Part shown: positions 62,378 to 64,000 of the stretch, piece by piece
How positions within the stretch are numbered: position 1 is the stretch's first letter
Layout: every line of letters starts with the position of its first letter
Assembly: GCF_030140925.1 (NCBI RefSeq)
Contig: NZ_JARBWD010000001.1
Span: forward strand, 1,488,001 to 1,552,000
DNA from: Parerythrobacter aestuarii
GTDB taxonomy: Bacteria; Pseudomonadota; Alphaproteobacteria; Sphingomonadales; Sphingomonadaceae
DNA length: 64,000 nt
Direction: 5' to 3'
Notes under the pieces: generated by a model
Told to the model about the DNA's origin: nothing
The model's database searches: none
Seen by the model: only the letters and a program-made list of their open reading frames with translations
Position numbers and translations under genes: made by a program

Positions 62378-62824
62378 TTACATGTGAATGTCGAACAGGA
62401 ACAGGGTCGCGTGCAGAATAAGCGCGATCAGTACCAGGCTCGACAGTGCGAACAGGATGAAACGCACCAGCACCTTGTTTGCGGTAACCTGGACCAGCGA
62501 GTGGATCACCCGCAGCCCCATGTACATCCAGCCCAGCAAGGCATTGATCCCATCGCCCTGGCCGACAATGGCGAGGGTGATGGCAATAGCATAGAACACC
62601 GTTGGTTGTTCATGCAGGTGATTGTAATTGTGCGCTTTCCACTGGACGTTAGCAGGCAGGACCGCATCCAGGTCCTTGCCCGTGCCTCCAGTGAGGTTGG
62701 CCGTGTCTATTTCAGGCGCTTTGTTCATCGCCGGGATGCGGGTGGCGTACATCCACAGCCACATCACCATCGTCCAGATGGCGAGCGCAACGACAGGTTG
62801 AAGAATGGCCATGCCGGTGGTCAT
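62378..62824 (-). CDS. MAPEG family membrane protein
   Basis: 148 residues from the ATG at 62824; the longer frame to 62986 overlaps the next gene and is not the start. Seen: four hydrophobic segments, an AHNYNHLHEQPTVFYAIAI stretch (the MAPEG pattern with NxxxxxEQP) and LRVIHSLVQVTAN. Inner-membrane protein of the glutathione-S-transferase-like family; reaction unknown. Overlaps the second MAPEG gene by four bases. Confidence 0.88.
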   Translation of the reverse strand: MTTGMAILQPVVALAIWTMVMWLWMYATRIPAMNKAPEIDTANLTGGTGKDLDAVLPANVQWKAHNYNHLHEQPTVFYAIAITLAIVGQGDGINALLGWMYMGLRVIHSLVQVTANKVLVRFILFALSSLVLIALILHATLFLFDIHM

Positions 62825-63270
62825 GCAAGAACTCCAGGATTGTGGAACAGGGTTGCCATCACTGCACGGATCGCAAGCGCAGTCAGAACGATGGTGGAAA
62901 CGAGGAAGATCAGGAAGCGGACGCTGACGACATTGACCAGCGCTTGCCACAGCGAATGGACGATGCGCAGCCCGACATAGCCCCATGCCAGCAGCACGTC
63001 TGTCCCCGTGGCACCCATCATGGCGAGGATCAGGACGGTCGGATAGAAGATCGTCGGCTGTTCCATCAGGTGGGCGTAGTTATGCGACTTCCAGTTGACC
63101 TTGTCGGGGATCACCCCTTCCAGGTCCTGGCCGCGTCCGCCGGGCTTGGCTTCTTTCAGGTCCATCCCTGACTTGGCCATCGCTGGAAACCGCGTCCCCG
63201 CAGTCCAGAACAGCATGATGATTGACCAGACGACCAATACGGCGGCCGGCGCGAGCATTTGTGCTTGCAT
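62821..63270 (-). CDS. MAPEG family membrane protein, tandem copy
   Basis: 149 residues with a strong ribosome site (GGGAGGGGAG) before the ATG at 63270. Seen: SHNYAHLMEQPTIFYPTVL and LRIVHSLWQALVN, matching the neighbour at the same positions, four membrane segments. A clear tandem duplication; the two may form mixed trimers. Confidence 0.88.
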   Translation of the reverse strand: MQAQMLAPAAVLVVWSIIMLFWTAGTRFPAMAKSGMDLKEAKPGGRGQDLEGVIPDKVNWKSHNYAHLMEQPTIFYPTVLILAMMGATGTDVLLAWGYVGLRIVHSLWQALVNVVSVRFLIFLVSTIVLTALAIRAVMATLFHNPGVLA

Positions 63271-63332
63271 GGGCTCCCCTCCCTTGTGAAGCGCAAGTGG
63301 TGGCGGGGGCGCTGGCGATTGTCAAACGCAAC

Positions 63333-64000
63333 CTATCCTGCGGCAATCGTCTCCGCATAGCTGGCCGCATCGGTATTGCCGCCGGTGAGCATGATCACCG
63401 TGTTCTGATCAAGCGGGACCTTACCGGCGAGGGCGGCGGCAAGTGCGGCAGCGCCACCGGGCTCCACGACCAGCCGCATCTTCGAAAATGCGAAACGCTG
63501 GGCCGCACGGACTTCGTCATCGGTGACAGCTACGCCGGCATCCGAACGGTCCTTGAGCACAGCGAGATTGATCGGCTTGGTGGCGGTTGGTTGCAGCGCA
63601 TCGCAGATTGTCTTCGGCGGATTGGCACCGACCGACACGATCTCGCCGGCTTCGATGGCTTGTCCGACCATGTCCCACCCAACGGGCTCGACCGGGACGA
63701 TGGCACTTTCTGGGCAGGCCAGCGACAGGCCCGCAGCTAGCCCACCGCCGCCGCAGCAGGCGAGTATGCGAGAGGGTTCACGCCCCAACTGTTCGGTGAT
63801 TTCGATACCGGCGGTGCCTTGGCCCTCGATCACCCATGGGTCGCCAAAGGCATGGACCAGCGTGCCGCCCTGTTGCTCGATCAGGCTTGCCGCCACGGCA
63901 TCACGATCCTCACCCGGGCGCTCGTACAGCACGATCTCTGCACCCAGCGCGGCGGTCGCGTCCAGCTTCACCTTGGGCGCATCACGCGGCATGACGATGG
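63333..64000 (-). CDS. Threonine dehydratase-like PLP enzyme (N-terminal part outside window)
   Basis: C-terminal 222 residues of a fold type II PLP enzyme. Seen: IVMPRDAPKVKLDATAALGA at the window edge, ILACCGGGGLAAGL (phosphate-binding glycine loop), EPVGWDMVGQAI and VVEPGGAAALAAALAG, VIMLTGGN. The PLP lysine lies outside the window. The pattern MPRDAPxVK is typical of threonine/serine dehydratase and racemase family members; the exact substrate is not fixed. Confidence 0.85.
   Translation of the reverse strand, partial: IVMPRDAPKVKLDATAALGAEIVLYERPGEDRDAVAASLIEQQGGTLVHAFGDPWVIEGQGTAGIEITEQLGREPSRILACCGGGGLAAGLSLACPESAIVPVEPVGWDMVGQAIEAGEIVSVGANPPKTICDALQPTATKPINLAVLKDRSDAGVAVTDDEVRAAQRFAFSKMRLVVEPGGAAALAAALAGKVPLDQNTVIMLTGGNTDAASYAETIAAG

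Noticed and set aside
1..64000. CRISPR arrays, rRNA, tRNA, insertion sequences, phage genes
   Set aside because: Read through on both strands; no repeat-spacer pattern, no transposase or integrase motifs and no recognisable RNA gene were found.

Overview
The window most likely comes from an alphaproteobacterium, probably a sphingomonad of the Erythrobacteraceae type. This is inferred from the right half: a tdh-kbl pair, an otsB-GH15-otsA trehalose block, trxB, paired MAPEG proteins and a secreted DUF11-repeat operon. No rRNA, tRNA, IS element or CRISPR array was seen. The left part (about 1 to 39,760) has visibly lower GC and different gene content (hand counts of single lines: 27/60 G+C at 26881-26940 versus 38/60 at 54301-54360), so it looks like an acquired biosynthetic island.

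The island reads as a 2-deoxystreptamine (2-DOS) aminoglycoside gene cluster fused to a small lipid/polyketide assembly line, in a Gram-negative host. Nearly every step of the neamine/nebramine route has a candidate: 2-deoxy-scyllo-inosose synthase (1861-3021, -), two DegT-type cyclitol aminotransferases (15664-16995 and 16992-18209, -), a zinc dehydrogenase for amino-cyclitol oxidation (3190-4218, +), a NeoM/BtrM-type glycosyltransferase (11700-12971, -), a PIG-L deacetylase (20131-20883, -), a GMC 6'-dehydrogenase (14051-15628, +), a class III 6'-aminotransferase (18775-20100, -), and an AprD4-like radical SAM enzyme with the unusual CX3CX3C motif (23481-24797, -), possibly paired with an SDR reductase (751-1746, -) for 3'-deoxygenation. 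Self-protection is encoded by a KamB/NpmA-like 16S rRNA A1408 methyltransferase (20894-21556, -), an APH-fold kinase (22417-23421, +) and a Tet-type MFS exporter (5043-6296, +).

Next to this lies a co-directional block, 26751-36904 (+): stand-alone condensation domain, luciferase-like monooxygenase, fatty-acyl-AMP ligase, and a single PKS module (ACP-KS-AT-DH-KR-ACP, no thioesterase). A PPTase (3-716, cut by the window edge) can activate the carrier domains. The simplest reading is that the ligase starts a short chain, the PKS extends it once, and the condensation domain places it on an amine of the pseudodisaccharide, giving an N-acyl aminoglycoside. Seven radical SAM genes lie in about 33 kb: four related paralogues, two SPASM types and the AprD4-like one. 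Together with two methyltransferases, a catalytically altered aldo/keto reductase, an 84-residue peptide gene, a CHAT-protease/zinc-ribbon protein and an unknown protein, they imply further tailoring that I cannot assign.

From 40,332 to 50,300 (-) there is an operon of five exported DUF11-repeat or related proteins, one of them a 1722-residue protein with a probable outer-membrane barrel. From 50,521 to the end the genes are ordinary metabolism: threonine degradation, beta-oxidation, trehalose synthesis, a receiver protein, a phosphatase, thioredoxin reductase, MAPEG proteins and the end of a threonine dehydratase-like gene.
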